In this document: positions 14,401-25,547 of the stretch, piece by piece
Position numbering within the stretch: the first letter of the stretch is position 1
How the letters are laid out: the number at the start of each line of letters is the position of its first letter
Source: Desmodus rotundus
Lineage: Eukaryota; Chordata; Mammalia; Chiroptera; Phyllostomidae
Reading direction: 5' to 3'
NCBI RefSeq assembly: GCF_022682495.2
Contig: NC_071392.1
Location: 57,809,459 to 57,873,458 of the forward strand
DNA length: 64,000 nt
Translations under genes and position numbers: made by a program
Notes under the pieces: generated by a model
The model's input: the letters and a program-made list of their open reading frames with translations, nothing else
What the model was told of the DNA's origin: nothing
The model's database searches: none

Positions 14401-15897
14401 CAATTGAGAAAGAAGAACAAAGTAGGAGGGATCACTATACCTGACATGAGAGTATATTACAAGGCCACTGTAATCAAAACATTATGGTACTGGCATAAGA
14501 AGAGACACATAGACCAATGGAACAGAATAGAGAACCCAGAATAAACCCAAGTCTCTATGGTCAATTAATATTTGACAAAGGGGGCAGAAGCATAAAATGG
14601 AATAAAAATAGACTCTTCAACTAGTGTTGGGAGGTCTTACCAGCTACATGCAAAAAAATGAAATTTGATCACCAACTTACATCATTCACAAAACTAAATT
14701 TTTGGTGGATAAAAGACTGAAATATAAGTCATGGCACCATAAAAGTACTAGAGGAGAACATAGGCAGGAAAATCTCAGATATTCCATGCACTAATACTTT
14801 CACTGATATGTCCCCTAGAGCAAGAGACATAAAGGAAAGAGCAAATGGGACCTCATAAAAATGAAAAGCTTCTGCATGTCTGAAGAAAAGAACATTAAAA
14901 TGAAAAGAGAACTAACCATATCGGAAAACATATTTGCAAATGATACCTTGGACAAGAGTTTGATCTGCAAAATATATAAGGAACTCACAAGACTGCACTA
15001 CAGGAAGACAAAGGACCCAATTAAAAAATGGGCAAAGGACCTGAACAGTCACTTCTCCAAGGAGGAAATATAGAGGGTCCAGAGACATATGAAAGGATGC
15101 TCAACATCACTGGCCATCAGACAGATGCAAATTAAATCCACAATGAGATTCCACTTCATACTAGTCAGAATAGCCATCATAAACAAATCAAAAAACAGCA
15201 AGTGTTGGAGAGGTTGTGGAGAAAAGGGAACCATAATACACTATTGGTGGGGATGCAGACTGGTGCATCCACTATGGAAAATAGTATGGAATATCCTCAG
15301 AAAACTGAAAATGGAACTGCCTTTTGACCTGACAATTCCACTGCTGGGATGATACCTTAAGAATCCTGAAACACTAATTCAAAAGAATCTATGCACCTAA
15401 TGTTCATAACAGCACAATTTACAATAGTGAAGCACTGGAAGCATCTGAGGTGCCCATCAGTAAATGAGCAGATCAAAAAACTGTCATATATTTACACAAT
15501 GGAATGCTACTCAGCAGAAAGAAAAAAAGGAACTCCCACCCTTTGCAACAACATGTATTGATCTGGAGACCATTAAGGTAAGTAAAATAAGGCATGTGTT
15601 GAAAGACAAATACCATATGATCTCGCCCATAAGTGGAATATAATCAACAAAACAAACAAGCTAGCAAAATACCACTAGAAACATTGAAATAAAGAATAAA
15701 TTGACAATAACCAGAGGGGCAAGGAGAGGGATGGTGGGGGATAATATGGGCAGGGCCATCAAGGATCATGTATAAAGGACTCATGTATAAAACCCAATAT
15801 AGGCTCAAGCAGTGGAGGTGGGGATATATGGGGTGAGGCCCATGGTCGGGTGAAAGTGGAGACCACATACTGAACCACAATAAAAAAAAATTTGAAA
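11446..15897 (+). mobile_element. Older L1: end of ORF1, all of ORF2, 3'UTR; interrupted by VES
   Basis: It starts in the C-terminal part of ORF1 (AAATAAGGAGTTTCCCAGAC, then CCACCAAACCAGCATTGCAA). It continues through the inter-ORF gap near 11640, the ORF2 endonuclease part (ATAAATGTAAATGGG, GACAAAATAGATTTAAAAAT), the reverse-transcriptase part (TTTGCAGATGACATGATAAT near 13714, the FADD-type catalytic motif) and the C-terminal domain (14480-15600). It ends in a 3'UTR with AATAAA-like A-rich sequence at 15878-15897. Many stops and frameshifts are present. The first half of ORF1 and the 5'UTR are missing. Confidence 0.85.
13958..14160 (+). mobile_element. VES SINE (bat tRNA-derived)
   Basis: It begins CCTGGCTGGTATGGCTCAGT and has the A-box region (TGGCTCAGTGGATTGAG) and a degenerate B-box region (TTTGATTCCC) of the RNA polymerase III promoter. 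These are followed by the VES body (GGGCACATGCC, CCTCAGTAGGGGGTG, GAGAGGCAACCACACATTGA), a CT-rich stretch and an A-rich tail. It splits L1 ORF2: AAAGACCTGAACT before it and AAAGAACTGTACT after it form a 13-bp TSD with two mismatches. Confidence 0.92.
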
Positions 15898-15919
15898 ATT
15901 TAAGAAAAGATCATCATTG

Positions 15920-16075
15920 CACATGGACAACAGGTTAGGGATTGACTGTAGGAGAGGTGGTGGTCTCTGCATGGGAGATCAATGGGGAAAAATAGGGACA
16001 AAAGTAATAGAACAACAATGAAAAATAGAAAAAATTATATAAAATATACTTAAACACAAAAACAAAAAAACAAAT
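15920..16075 (+). mobile_element. Old L1 3' end fragment
   Basis: GGTTAGGGATTGACTGTAGG, a purine-rich stretch, then GGGACAAAAGTAATAGAACA and ACAATGAAAAA resemble an L1 3'UTR ending in an A-rich tail. It is too short to place further. Confidence 0.5.
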
Positions 16076-16099
16076 ACAACAAATAAGAACTTTTATTTC

Positions 16100-16305
16100 A
16101 GCATTTTTTTTAATTTTATTTAACTTTATTGCTTTTTGACCATTACCATTCAGCCCTCTTATGCCCCCTGCCCCAGGTATCACCACGTTGTTGTCCCTGT
16201 CCATGAGTCCTTTCATGTTTTTACTAAATCACTCCACCATTTTACCTGCCCTCCGCACTAGGTGTCATCCTACTCTCTATCTATGAGTCTGTCTCCATTT
16301 TCCTT
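16100..16305 (-). mobile_element. Old L1-like 3' end, minus strand
   Basis: A T-rich left end (TTTTTTTTAATTTTATTTAA) is followed by C-rich sequence (CCCCCTGCCCCAGGTATCACC) typical of the complement of an L1 3'UTR tail. The family is uncertain. Confidence 0.45.
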
Positions 16306-17510
16306 GGCTTTGACGTTTAAAAACATTTCTTTTGATGAAATCTAATTTTCTTTTTTCTTTTTTTTTCCCCTTGGCCAGGGAGATATATCCAATAATATAT
16401 TGCTGTGAGCAATGTCCAAGATTTTGTTTCCTATGTTTTCTTCTATAGGTTTTTTTTTTTGGTTGCAGGTCTAACATTTAAATATTTGATGCATTTTGAA
16501 TTTATCTGTGTGTATGATATAAGAAGGTGGTCTAGTTTTATTTTTCTGCACATATCTGTCCAATAAATGGTCCAACACCATTTATTGAATAAACTATCTT
16601 TTAGCCCATTGTATGTGTTTGCTTCCTCTGTTGAACTTTAATTAACTATAAAAGTGTGGTTTTATTTCTGTGGTCTCTATTCTGTTCCACTGATCTATGT
16701 GTCTGTTTTTATGTCAAAACCATGCTGTTTTGATATGGCCTTATAGTATAGTTGATATTAGGTAGCATGATACCTCCACCTTTGTTCTTCTTTCTCAGGA
16801 TCACTGTGGCTATATGGGACCTTTTGTTGTTCTGTATAAATTTTTGAAATAAAAACAAACAACCCATTAGAAATGGGCAAAGCACCTGAATAGACACTTC
16901 TCCAAAGATGACATACAAATGGCCTATAGACATGTGAAAAGATGCTTACCATCACTAATCATCAGAGAAATGCAAATTGAAATCACAATGTAATACCATC
17001 TCATACCTGCCAAAATGGCTATAATCAGTAAATCAACAAACAACGAGTTCTGGTGAGGAATTGGAGAAAATTGAACCCTTTTGCACTGTTGGTGGGATGT
17101 AGATTGATTCAGCCACTGGGGAAAGCAGTATGGAAATACCTCAAAAAAATGGATCTGCCTTTTGACACAGAGATCCCACTTCTGGAAATATATCTGAAGG
17201 AACCAAAAGCATGAACTTGAAGGATTATAAGCACCCCTGTGTTCATTGTAGTGTTATTTACTATCATCAAGATATAGAAGCAGCCCAAGTGTCCATCAGT
17301 AGTTGAGTGGACAGAGCAACTGTGGAACACTTACACAATGGAATACTATTCAGCCATAAATAGATGAAGATTCCACCCTTTGTGACAGTATGGATGGACT
17401 TGGAGAACATTCTGATAAGTAAAATATGCCAGTAAGAAAAAGACAATTACCGTGTGATTTCACTCATATGTGGAATCCAATGAACAAACTGAACTATCAG
17501 CATGGTTTTT
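16306..17510 (+). mobile_element. L1 with 5' inversion (ORF2 C-terminal part)
   Basis: Bases 16306-16850 are ORF2 sequence on the minus strand: CTCCACCTTTGTTCTTCTTT, and CTGATCTATGTGTCTGTTTT. Bases 16851-17510 are the next downstream part of ORF2 on the plus strand: AAATGGGCAAAGCACCTGAA, ACACAATGGAATACTATTCA. An upstream segment inverted and joined to the downstream segment in direct orientation is the signature of twin priming during L1 insertion. All frames are broken, so it is an old copy. Confidence 0.65.
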
Positions 17511-18400
17511 AAATACACAAATCTAGAAGCAGCCCTACTATCCATCAGAAGGGAACTGTTCAACTTCATTAAGACAGATCCATACTGCACAATGGTAAAA
17601 GGCATAAAAGGACTGAATAGAACTTTACCAGATAATGGAGTGAGATTTCTTAAAAGTATTGTTCAGAGAAGAAAGAAGCAGAAAACCATGAACGATACCA
17701 TTCAAAAGTTGAAAAATAATGATGCAACACCTGTATGTGTATAGGTATGGCTACTTAAACATAAATAAATTATTATGTCACTATGTGATTTAGATGAAGA
17801 ATATGGAAGGTTATATCTTATTCAACATAGGTCACAGGAGATAAAGTATGAAGAGAGGAGCCACCAAGCTAGGAAAAGACAAAAGCAATGATGATTTTTT
17901 AAAATAGTTTATAAGGTCATATTAATGTATTTATATAAAATTATATCTGAATGCAATTTAAAAAAATAAATCCCTAACAGCTAAACTATCAATTAGTACA
18001 AATATCTTAGCTAAATTATTAGAGTAAAACAAATGTTGCTGACATGAATTTCTCAATGTACTCTTATACTGCTGAGGACATGGTGCTGGGCCACACAAAC
18101 TGACATTGAGCCTCTGACATATTATAAATGTCACAGGTATATGCTGCTGCCTTGCACACCCTACCTCTGTTCTCATTCTTTCTTTATCCCATTTTGACAC
18201 CCTTCTTTCCTGTACTCAGCACAAAAATATATAATAGTTCCCACTGTCTACAAAATTAAGTCTGGATTTCTCAAATCCTCAGGCAGCCCAAACACTAAGA
18301 CTGCTTGCCTGAGATGACACCATCTGTTTCTACAAACCAGAAACTCCTCTGTCCTCTGATATTTTAATAGGGGCTCTGCTCCCCGTACAACATATCCTAT
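17511..18400. other. Intron with an ancient L1-like remnant
   Basis: 17518-17710 resembles a widespread old mammalian LINE 3'-end sequence (ATCAGAAGGGAACTGTTCAA, ACAGATCCATACTGCACAAT), but the match is weak by eye. The rest is unique. No gene is seen. Confidence 0.4.
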
Positions 18401-18415
18401 GTTTCCTCTGTTTCT

Positions 18416-18485
18416 TTTTTAAAATTTTTATTGTTATTCAATTATAGTTGTCTGCATTTACTCCCCATCCCTCCACCCCACCCCA
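18416..18485 (-). mobile_element. 70-bp L1 3' end with perfect 15-bp TSD
   Basis: Only the last part of an L1 3'UTR remains (TTTTATTGTTATTCAATTAT, CATCCCTCCACCCCACCCC, i.e. the minus strand of the 3' end). It is flanked by exact copies of GTTTCCTCTGTTTCT at 18401-18415 and 18486-18500. Confidence 0.92.
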
Positions 18486-18730
18486 GTTTCCTCTGTTTCT
18501 GTTCTCACACTGACATGGGTCTAAATTTCACCCACCCTTATAACCCACTTAAAATAGTTTGTAGTTCCTTTTTGACTTCTTTCCTGAACTTTCTTCTAAA
18601 AAAATAAGTTCATCTTCTCTTGAGTTCTTTTAGAAAAAGGTTTTCAAACACTCTTTGTTGAATCCTTGCTTTCCAGTGAAATTTGTATTAAACCCCAGTA
18701 TCTAGAACAGATGAAAGTAGAGCTGGTCTC

Positions 18731-18947
18731 ACAGTAACCAGAGGGGGGATATAATGGGGGAGAGAAGGAGAAGGTCATCAGGGAACATGTATAAAGGACA
18801 TATAGACAAAGCTGAAGGGGGGTAGGATTGAGGGGAACAGGTGGGGATGTGTGGGGCCAGGGAGTGGTGGGAGAAAATGGAGACAACTGTATTTGAACAA
18901 CAATAAAAGTTTTAAGTAGTATAAAATAAATAAATAATATTAAACAA
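18731..18947 (+). mobile_element. 5'-truncated L1, 3'UTR only, diverged TSD
   Basis: It has the L1 3'UTR phrases ACAGTAACCAGAGGGGGGAT, GAACATGTATAAAGGACATA and CTGTATTTGAACAACAATAA plus an A-rich tail. Flanks are GAAAGTAGAGCTGGTCTC (18713-18730) and GAAAGTGTAGCTGCTCTC (18948-18965), 15 of 18 identical, which reads as a TSD that has aged. Confidence 0.82.
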
Positions 18948-18965
18948 GAAAGTGTAGCTGCTCTC

Positions 18966-19169
18966 TTCCAAGGAACCAGGGTGGCTAGTCAGTTGTTTAT
19001 GTAAACTCTGCTTTCTTCTCTATACCTTTGAAAGAGTTTGAAAAAAAACACTGCTCTGGGCTACTTACTGTTTGCATTACTCATTTCATCTCTCCCTGGC
19101 TACATACCCTCATAAAGGTTTATGTTAACAATGGGTCAGGGGAGTAAGTGGCTTCAAGACTGAGCAGAT
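18966..19169. other. Short unique intron stretch
   Basis: No recognised element. Confidence 0.5.
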
Positions 19170-20490
19170 CTAGAGGATCCTGGTCTAAGATGGTGGCACA
19201 GGAAGACCCTGAACTCACATACTCTCAGGAACATATTTAATTTATACTTCCAGACAGAGCAATTCACCCTGAAGAACAAAGGGCTGACTGAACAGTTTCT
19301 ACACAACAAACAAGAGAGAGAGACTATAGAGAAACAGGCCTCCCTGCAGCCTGCTTCAGCTCCAGCTCTCATTTCCAGCCTCCTAATTTTCCCCTTGGAT
19401 TCCCCTCTGCTCCCATCTGCCTTAGCTAACCTTCCCACCCAGGTGTACTCTTCCCTAGTATTTCCCACAGACCATACCCACTTTGGCTATAGCCCCAACA
19501 GCTTATCTCTGGGAATCCCTATAGCTCACACCCACTCCAGCTTTTGCTCCAGGTCCTGGTGTGACTTGCCTCTGGAACTAACCAAGGCCTTTGCCCATTT
19601 TAGCTACAACTCCAACAAGCCTGCCAAGGTGGTCCCAGAGCACGTTTTCCCCAGTAGTTCCTCTGGCCTTTTCCTACTATAGCAATAGCTCCAGGCCCTG
19701 ATAAGGCATACTCCTCCCCAATTCAGACAACCTGTGGCCCATGCATGCTCCAGTTCCAGGTGGCCTGCCAAAGATACCTGAGACACACAATCTATAAAGG
19801 GGTAGCTCCTACATGAGGTCACTCCTTGAAGCCTGAGAAACATAGATATTTCACCTAATGTTTAGAAACAAACAGAGACAGGCAAAATGAGGAGACGGAG
19901 AAATATGTCCCAAACAAAAGACGAGGATAATACTTCAGAAAAAGAACTAAATGAAACACGGACAAGCATTTATCAGATAAAGAATTCAAAACACTCATTA
20001 TAATAATGCTCATGGATGCCTGTGAGAATTTCAACAAAGAAATAGGAAACATAAAATGGAGATAGAAAACATAAAAAAGAACCAGCCAGAAATGAAGTAT
20101 ACAATATCTGAAATGAAGAATACACTCAAAGGAGTCAACATGAGATTAGATGAAAAAGAGGATCCAATCAGCAATTTAGATGACAAAGTAGTGGAAAACA
20201 CCCAATTGGAGCAGCAAAAATAAAAAGGAATTTAAAATATGAAGATAGTTTAAAGGAACCACTAGGACAACATCAAACAGAATTACATTTGCATCACAAC
20301 AGTACCAGAGGGAGAAGAAAGAGAGAGATAGAGATAGAAAACTTATTTAAAGAAATAAGGGCTGAAAACTTTCTGAATGTGGTGAAGGAAACACACAACT
20401 GTATCCAGGTAGCTCAGAGTCCAAAACAAGATGAACCTAAAAAGGTCCACACAAAGATATATCATAATTAAAATGACAAAAGTTAAATCA
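19170..20490 (+). mobile_element. Old L1 or HAL1 5' part (5'UTR and ORF1 remnant)
   Basis: It starts with a YY1-like TAAGATGGTGGC at 19186-19197 and ACAGGAAGACCCTGAACTCA, a typical mammalian L1 5'UTR start. A C-rich 5'UTR and an ORF1-like region follow (GAGGAGACGGAGAAATATGT, ACATTTGCATCACAACAG, GTACCAGAGGGAGAAGAAAG). The frames are broken. ORF2 sequence does not follow, so it is either 3'-lacking L1 or a HAL1 relative. Confidence 0.65.
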
Positions 20491-20719
20491 ACAAGAATTC
20501 TTTTCTAACTTCAAAGTTGGGGACAAATAGAAACAAATAAACTTAACTATATACCAAATGGGAAACAACTGCAATAAAACAAAGCAGAATAGAAAGAATC
20601 CAAATAACCTTCAACTATAGTACTTTCACTCCTCTTAGTCTAATGACAGAAGTACCTTTGACATAGAAAACTGCAAATAAAACTTAAATTTGAATTAATA
20701 GGTTAGTAGGTTTATTTTT
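20491..20719. other. Unresolved AT-rich stretch
   Basis: AT-rich sequence. It may be the 3' end of the preceding element, but no diagnostic motif is seen. Confidence 0.35.
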
Positions 20720-21048
20720 TTCTTCTGTAGCAGCAGAATTATTTATTTATTTATTACTTATTTATTTACTGTTCTTCAAGTACAGTACTCTCCATTTTTC
20801 CTCCACCACTCACCCACATCTCAGCCATCTCCACTTCCCACACTTTATCCTATCTATCCCCATTTGGTTTTATCCATGTGTGCTTTATACATGTTCCTGA
20901 AAACCCTTCCCCCTTCCCCCTTCCACCTCATTATCCCCTCCCACTTCCCCTCTGGTTACTACAAGTTTTTTCTTAATTTCAATGTCTCTAGTTATATTTT
21001 GCTTTCTTGTTTGTTTTGCTGATTAGGTTCCACTTATAGGTGAGATCA
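20720..21048 (-). mobile_element. 5'-truncated L1, 3'UTR only
   Basis: It begins at the left with a TTATT-rich stretch (20738-20768), which is the decayed A-tail read on the plus strand. C-rich 3'UTR sequence follows (CCATTTTTCCTCCACCACTC, TTATACATGTTCCTGAAAAC, GTTTTGCTGATTAGGTTCCA). Confidence 0.82.
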
Positions 21049-21402
21049 TAACTCTGAAACAAGTATGTGAATTGTAGAACTGAGCAAAGAATGCAAATAT
21101 ATTGATTTTGTTGGGAGCCTAGATTCGCACAGGGAGAGAAAAGGACTACAAATATAAAATGATAAAAGCAAGAATGATATGAAATGGTTATTTTCCTTAG
21201 TCTGTCCACTGAAAGGACATGAGCAATGATACCTCAGTGGCAATGAGGTGGAACCTTGCTTCCAGATCACAGGTTCCGGTATCACTCCCCACTAAAAAGA
21301 ATCAGGAGTCCTTAGCTAAATGGCTGAATCCAGGCATGGGGTTGAGTTACTCTGGACCATCTTGTGCCAGAAGTAAGAATGTCCTTAAAGAATGACAAGC
21401 TT
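21049..21402. other. Left flank of HAL1 insertion (probable ancient repeat)
   Basis: It is continuous with 29663-30450 when the HAL1 is removed. It has the texture of an ancient mammalian interspersed repeat, but I cannot name the family. Confidence 0.4.
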
Positions 21403-21415
21403 AAGAGGCAGATTG

Positions 21416-21820
21416 GAGCTTCTGGCCAAGATGGAGGTGTAGGTAGACACACTGTGCCTCCTCGCACAACCAAAAGAAGGACAACAATAATATAAAAGCA
21501 AAAATCAACCAGAACTGACACAAAATCAAACCACACAGAAGTCCCACAACCAAGGAGATAAAGAAGAAACATTCATCCAGACAAGTAGGAGGGGCAGATA
21601 CAGGCAGCCAGGGGTGGAGAGGACACGTGGCAACATGGATGGACCCAGAGAGGTGGCGAATTGTGGAACGAAACGGGGCAAGCAGTGCAACAGCTAGCGG
21701 ACCCCCCAGCCCCACATTCATACATAGATAAACTGGGAGGAATGGCGGGGAAGCAAAACAGACTGCTCCACCCAAGGCTCCAGCTGAGGAAAATAAAGCC
21801 TCAAACCTCTGAAAGCACCC
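21416..21820 (+). mobile_element. HAL1 element, 5' leader (left part of a split copy)
   Basis: It opens with GCCAAGATGGAGGTGTAGG and GACACACTGTGCCTCCTCGC, matching the start of the complete HAL1 at 42852. The element continues at 28101. The outer flanks AAGAGGCAGATTG (21403-21415) and AAGAGGCAGCTTG (29650-29662) are a 13-bp TSD with one mismatch, so 21416-29649 is one HAL1 locus split by a later L1. Confidence 0.88.
21425..21440 (+). promoter_or_regulatory. YY1-like site at HAL1 5' end
   Basis: GCCAAGATGGAGGT sits about 10 bases from the element start, the position where L1 promoters carry a YY1 site (core AAGATGGCGGC). The third G of the GCGG part is changed to A, so the site is probably weakened. 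Confidence 0.5.
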
Positions 21821-21871
21821 AGTGTATAAATATACCATAGTTTTTGTATCTACTCATTTGCTGATGGGCAC

Positions 21872-24800
21872 TTAGGTTGCTTCCAGGACTTGGCTATTGT
21901 AAATTGCGCTGCTATGAACATTGGGGTGCATGCATAGGTTCTTTTGGATTGGACTTTCAGGGCTCTTAGGGTATAATCCCAGCAGAGGAATTGCTGGCTC
22001 AAATGGCAGTTCCATTTTTAGTTTTCTGAGGAAATTCCATACTGTTTTCCACAGTGGCCTCACCAGTCTGCATTCCCACCAACAGTGCACTAGGGTTCCC
22101 TTTTCTCTGCATCCTCTCCAACATTTGTTTGTGGATTTGTTTATGTTGGCCACTCTGACTGGTGTGAGATGGTACCTCATTGTGGTTTTAATTTGCATCT
22201 CTCTGATGGCTAGTGATGCTGAGCATTTTTTCATATGTCCCTGGGCCCTCTGTATGTCTTCCTTGGAGAAGTGTCTGTTCAAGTCCTTTGCCCATTTTTT
22301 AAGTGGGTTGTTTGTCTTCCTGGAGTTGAGTCGTGTGAGTTCTTTACATATTTTGGAGATCAGGCCCTTGTCTGAGGTATCATTGGCAAATATGTTTTCC
22401 CATACTGTTGGTTCTCTTTGTAATTTGGTGCTATTTTCTTTAGCCTTGCAGAAGCTTTTTATTTTGATGAGGTCCCATTTGTTTATTCTTTCCTTTATGT
22501 CCCTTGCTTTAGGGGATGTGTTTGTGAGGATGTTGCTGTGTGGAATGTCTGAGATTTTCCTGCCAATGTTTTCCTCGAGGGCTTTTATCGTGTTACAACT
22601 TATATTTAAGTCTTTTATCCATCTTGAGTTTATTTTTGTGTATGGCGTAAGTTGGTGATCAAGTTTCATTTTTTTGCATGTAGCTATCCAGATCTCCCAA
22701 CACCATCTGTTGAAGAGGCTGTTTTTGCTCCACTTTATACTCCTGCCTCCTTTGTCAAATATTAATTGACTATAAAGACTTGAGTTTATTTCTGGGCTCT
22801 CTGTTCTGTTCCATTGGTCTGTGTGCTTGTTTTTATGCCAGTACCAGGCTGTTTTGATGACAGTGGCCTTGTAATACAGTTTGATATCAGGGATTGTGAT
22901 CCCTCCTGCTTTGTTCTTCTTTCTCAAAATTGCTGCAGCTATTTGGGGTCGTTTATGGTTCCATATAAATTTCTGAAATGTTCGTTCTATATCTGTGAAA
23001 TATGTCATGGGTACTCTAATAGGGATTGCATTGAATCTATAAATTGCTTTGGGTAGCATGGCCATTTTGATGATGTTAATTCTTCCAATCCATGAGCATG
23101 GTACATGCTTCCATTTGTTTGTGCCTTCTTTAATTTCTTTCTTCAGTGTTGTGTAGTTTTCTGAGAATAGCTCTTTTGCCTCCTTGGTTAGGTTTATTCC
23201 TAGGTGCTTTATTTTTCTTGTTGCTATATCAAATGGGATTTTTTTCCTAATTTCTGTTTCTGCAGTTTCCTTGTTGGTGTACAGGAATGCCTTTGATTTC
23301 TGAGTATTGACTTTGTATCCAGCTGTTTTACCAAATTCATTTATTAGGTCGAGTAGTTTTTTGTTGGAGTCTATAAGATTTTCCATGTACACCATCGAGT
23401 CATCTGCAAACAGTGACAGTTTCATTTCCTCCTTTCCAATTTGGATGCCTTCTATTGCTTTTTCTTGTCTGATTGCTGTGGACTTCCAATACTATGTTGA
23501 ATAGGAGTGGTGAGAGAGGGCATCCTTGTCTTGTTCCTGATCTTAGTGGGAAAGCTCTAAGTTTTTTTCCATTGCGTATGATGTTGGCTGTAGGTCTCTC
23601 ATATATGGCCTTTGTGATGTTGAGGAATGCTCCCTCTATTCCCACTTTGCTGAGGGTTTTTATTAGAAGTGGGTGCTGTATCTTATCAAATGCTTTTTCT
23701 GCATGTATTGATATGATCATGTGATTTTTGTTGTTGCTGTTGTTGATGTGATGTATTATGTTTATTGATTTGCGAATATTGTACCATCCTTGCATCCCTG
23801 GGATGAATCCCACTTGGTCATGATGGATGGTCTTTTTAATGTATTGCTGGATGCGGTTTGCCAATATTTTGTTGAGGATTTAATCGTCTATGTTCATCAG
23901 AGATATTAGCCTGAAGTTTTCTTTCTTTGTTGTGTGTTTATCTGGTTTTGGGATTAGGATGATGCAGGCTTCATAAGAAGAGTTTGGGAGTCTTCCATCA
24001 GTTTGGATTTTTTCGAATAGTCTGTGAAGGATAGGGGTTAGCTCTCCTTACAGGAGAATTATAGAATTCTCCTGTAAAACCATCTTGTCCAGGGCTTTTG
24101 TGTGTTGGGTGTTTTTTGATGACTGCTTCAATTTCGTCTGCTGTTATTGGTCTGTTCAGGTTTTCCGCTTCTTCTTCATTCAGTTTTGGAAGATTATATT
24201 TTTCTAGAAATGTGTCCATTTCACCTAGGTTTTCAAATTTATTGGCATACAGTTCTTCATAGTAATTTCTTACAATCCTTTATATTTCTCTGGTATCAGT
24301 TGTAATCTCTCCTCTTTCATTTCTAATTCTCTTTATTGGATCCTCTCTCTTTTCTTCTTGATGAGCCTACTTAAAGGCTTGTCGATTTTGTTTATCTTTT
24401 CAAAGAACCAGCTCCTGGATTCATTGGTCCTTAGAATTGTGCTCTTAGTCTCTATGCCATGTAGTTCTGCTCTGATCTTGGTTATTTCCTTCCTTCTGCT
24501 TGCTCTGGGCTGTCTTTGTTGTTGTTCCTCCAGTTCTTGTAGGCGTAGGTTTAGGTTGTTTGTTTGAAATGTTTCTATCTTTTAAGGTAGGCCTGTATTG
24601 CTATGAACTTCCGTCTCAGGACTGCTTTTCCTGTGTCCCATAGGTTTTCGGTTGTTGTGAGTTCATTTTCATTTGTTTCCAGAAAGTTTTTGATTTCTTC
24701 CCTAATCTCGTTCTTGACCCATTCGTTGTTTAATAGCATGCTATTCAGTCTCCATGATTTTGAGTGTTTTGGGTTTTTTCCTTTGGGGTTGGTTTCTAGT

Positions 24801-25496
24801 TTCAGTCCCTTGTGGTCAGAGAAAATGGTTGATATGATTTCAATGTTCTTGAATTTCTTGAGGCTTGCTTTGTGTCCTATCATGTGGTCTATCTTTGAGA
24901 AAGTTCCATGTACACTTGAAAAAAATGTGTATTTTGCTTCTTTGGGATGAAAAGCTCTCTATATATATATCAGTTAAGTCCATTTCCTCTAGGGTATTGT
25001 TAAGTGACACAATATCCTTGTTGATATTTTGTCTGGAAGACCTGTCCATTTTTGACAGTGGGGTGTTAAAGTCCCCCACTATAATTGTGTTGCTGTCAAT
25101 ATCTTTCTTGAAGTCCTCCAAGATTTTCTTAATGTATTTGGGTGCTCCTATGTTGGGTACATATATATTTACAATGTTTATGTCTTCTTGGTGGATTCTT
25201 CCTTTGAGTATTATGAAGTGACCTTCCGGGTCTCTCTTTATGGCCCTTCTTTGGAAGTCTATTTTGTCTGATATGAGTATTGATACACCTGCTTTGTTTT
25301 CCTGTCCGTTTGCTTGGAAAATTTGTTTCCAGCCCTTCACTTTCAGTCTGTGTAAGTCTTTTGTCCTGAGTTGGGTCTCTTGTACGCAGTATATGTGTGG
25401 GTCATGTTTTCTTATCCATTCAGCTGTTCTATGTCTTTTGATTGGAGCATTTAATCCATTTACATTTAAGGTTATTATCGATAGGAAGTTATTCAT
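21872..25496 (-). pseudogene. L1 ORF2 (endonuclease / reverse transcriptase), broken
   Basis: ORF2p nicks target DNA and reverse-transcribes L1 RNA. The endonuclease part starts at 25496 (MNNFLSIITLNVNGL) and shows the catalytic glutamate (CVQETQL, near residue 40) and the VGDFNTPLS motif. The frame shifts near 24880, where the SDHKGLKLE histidine motif continues in a second frame (24883-24575). Further breaks occur before 24219, between 23998 and 23864, and near 23425. The reverse-transcriptase FADD catalytic motif lies at the start of the last open piece (23425-21872, 517 codons), which also carries the C-terminal cysteine-rich segment ([18 protein letters not shown]). With at least four breaks it cannot be translated whole. 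Confidence 0.9.
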
Positions 25497-25547
25497 TGCC
25501 TTTATTCCTACCTGTGTTCCTCTGTCTTTCTCTTTTCCTTCCTTACC

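Noticed and set aside
16277..16477. Lys-rich minus-strand frame of 66 codons
   Set aside because: It is decayed L1 ORF2 sequence within the inverted segment.
19395..19682. 95-codon plus-strand frame
   Set aside because: Lies in old L1 5'UTR sequence and shows no conserved protein pattern.
21921..22658. 245-codon plus-strand open frame (and similar ones at 10200-10907, 54187-54804)
   Set aside because: These are antisense shadows of L1 ORF2 C-terminal sequence; the conserved protein text is on the minus strand.
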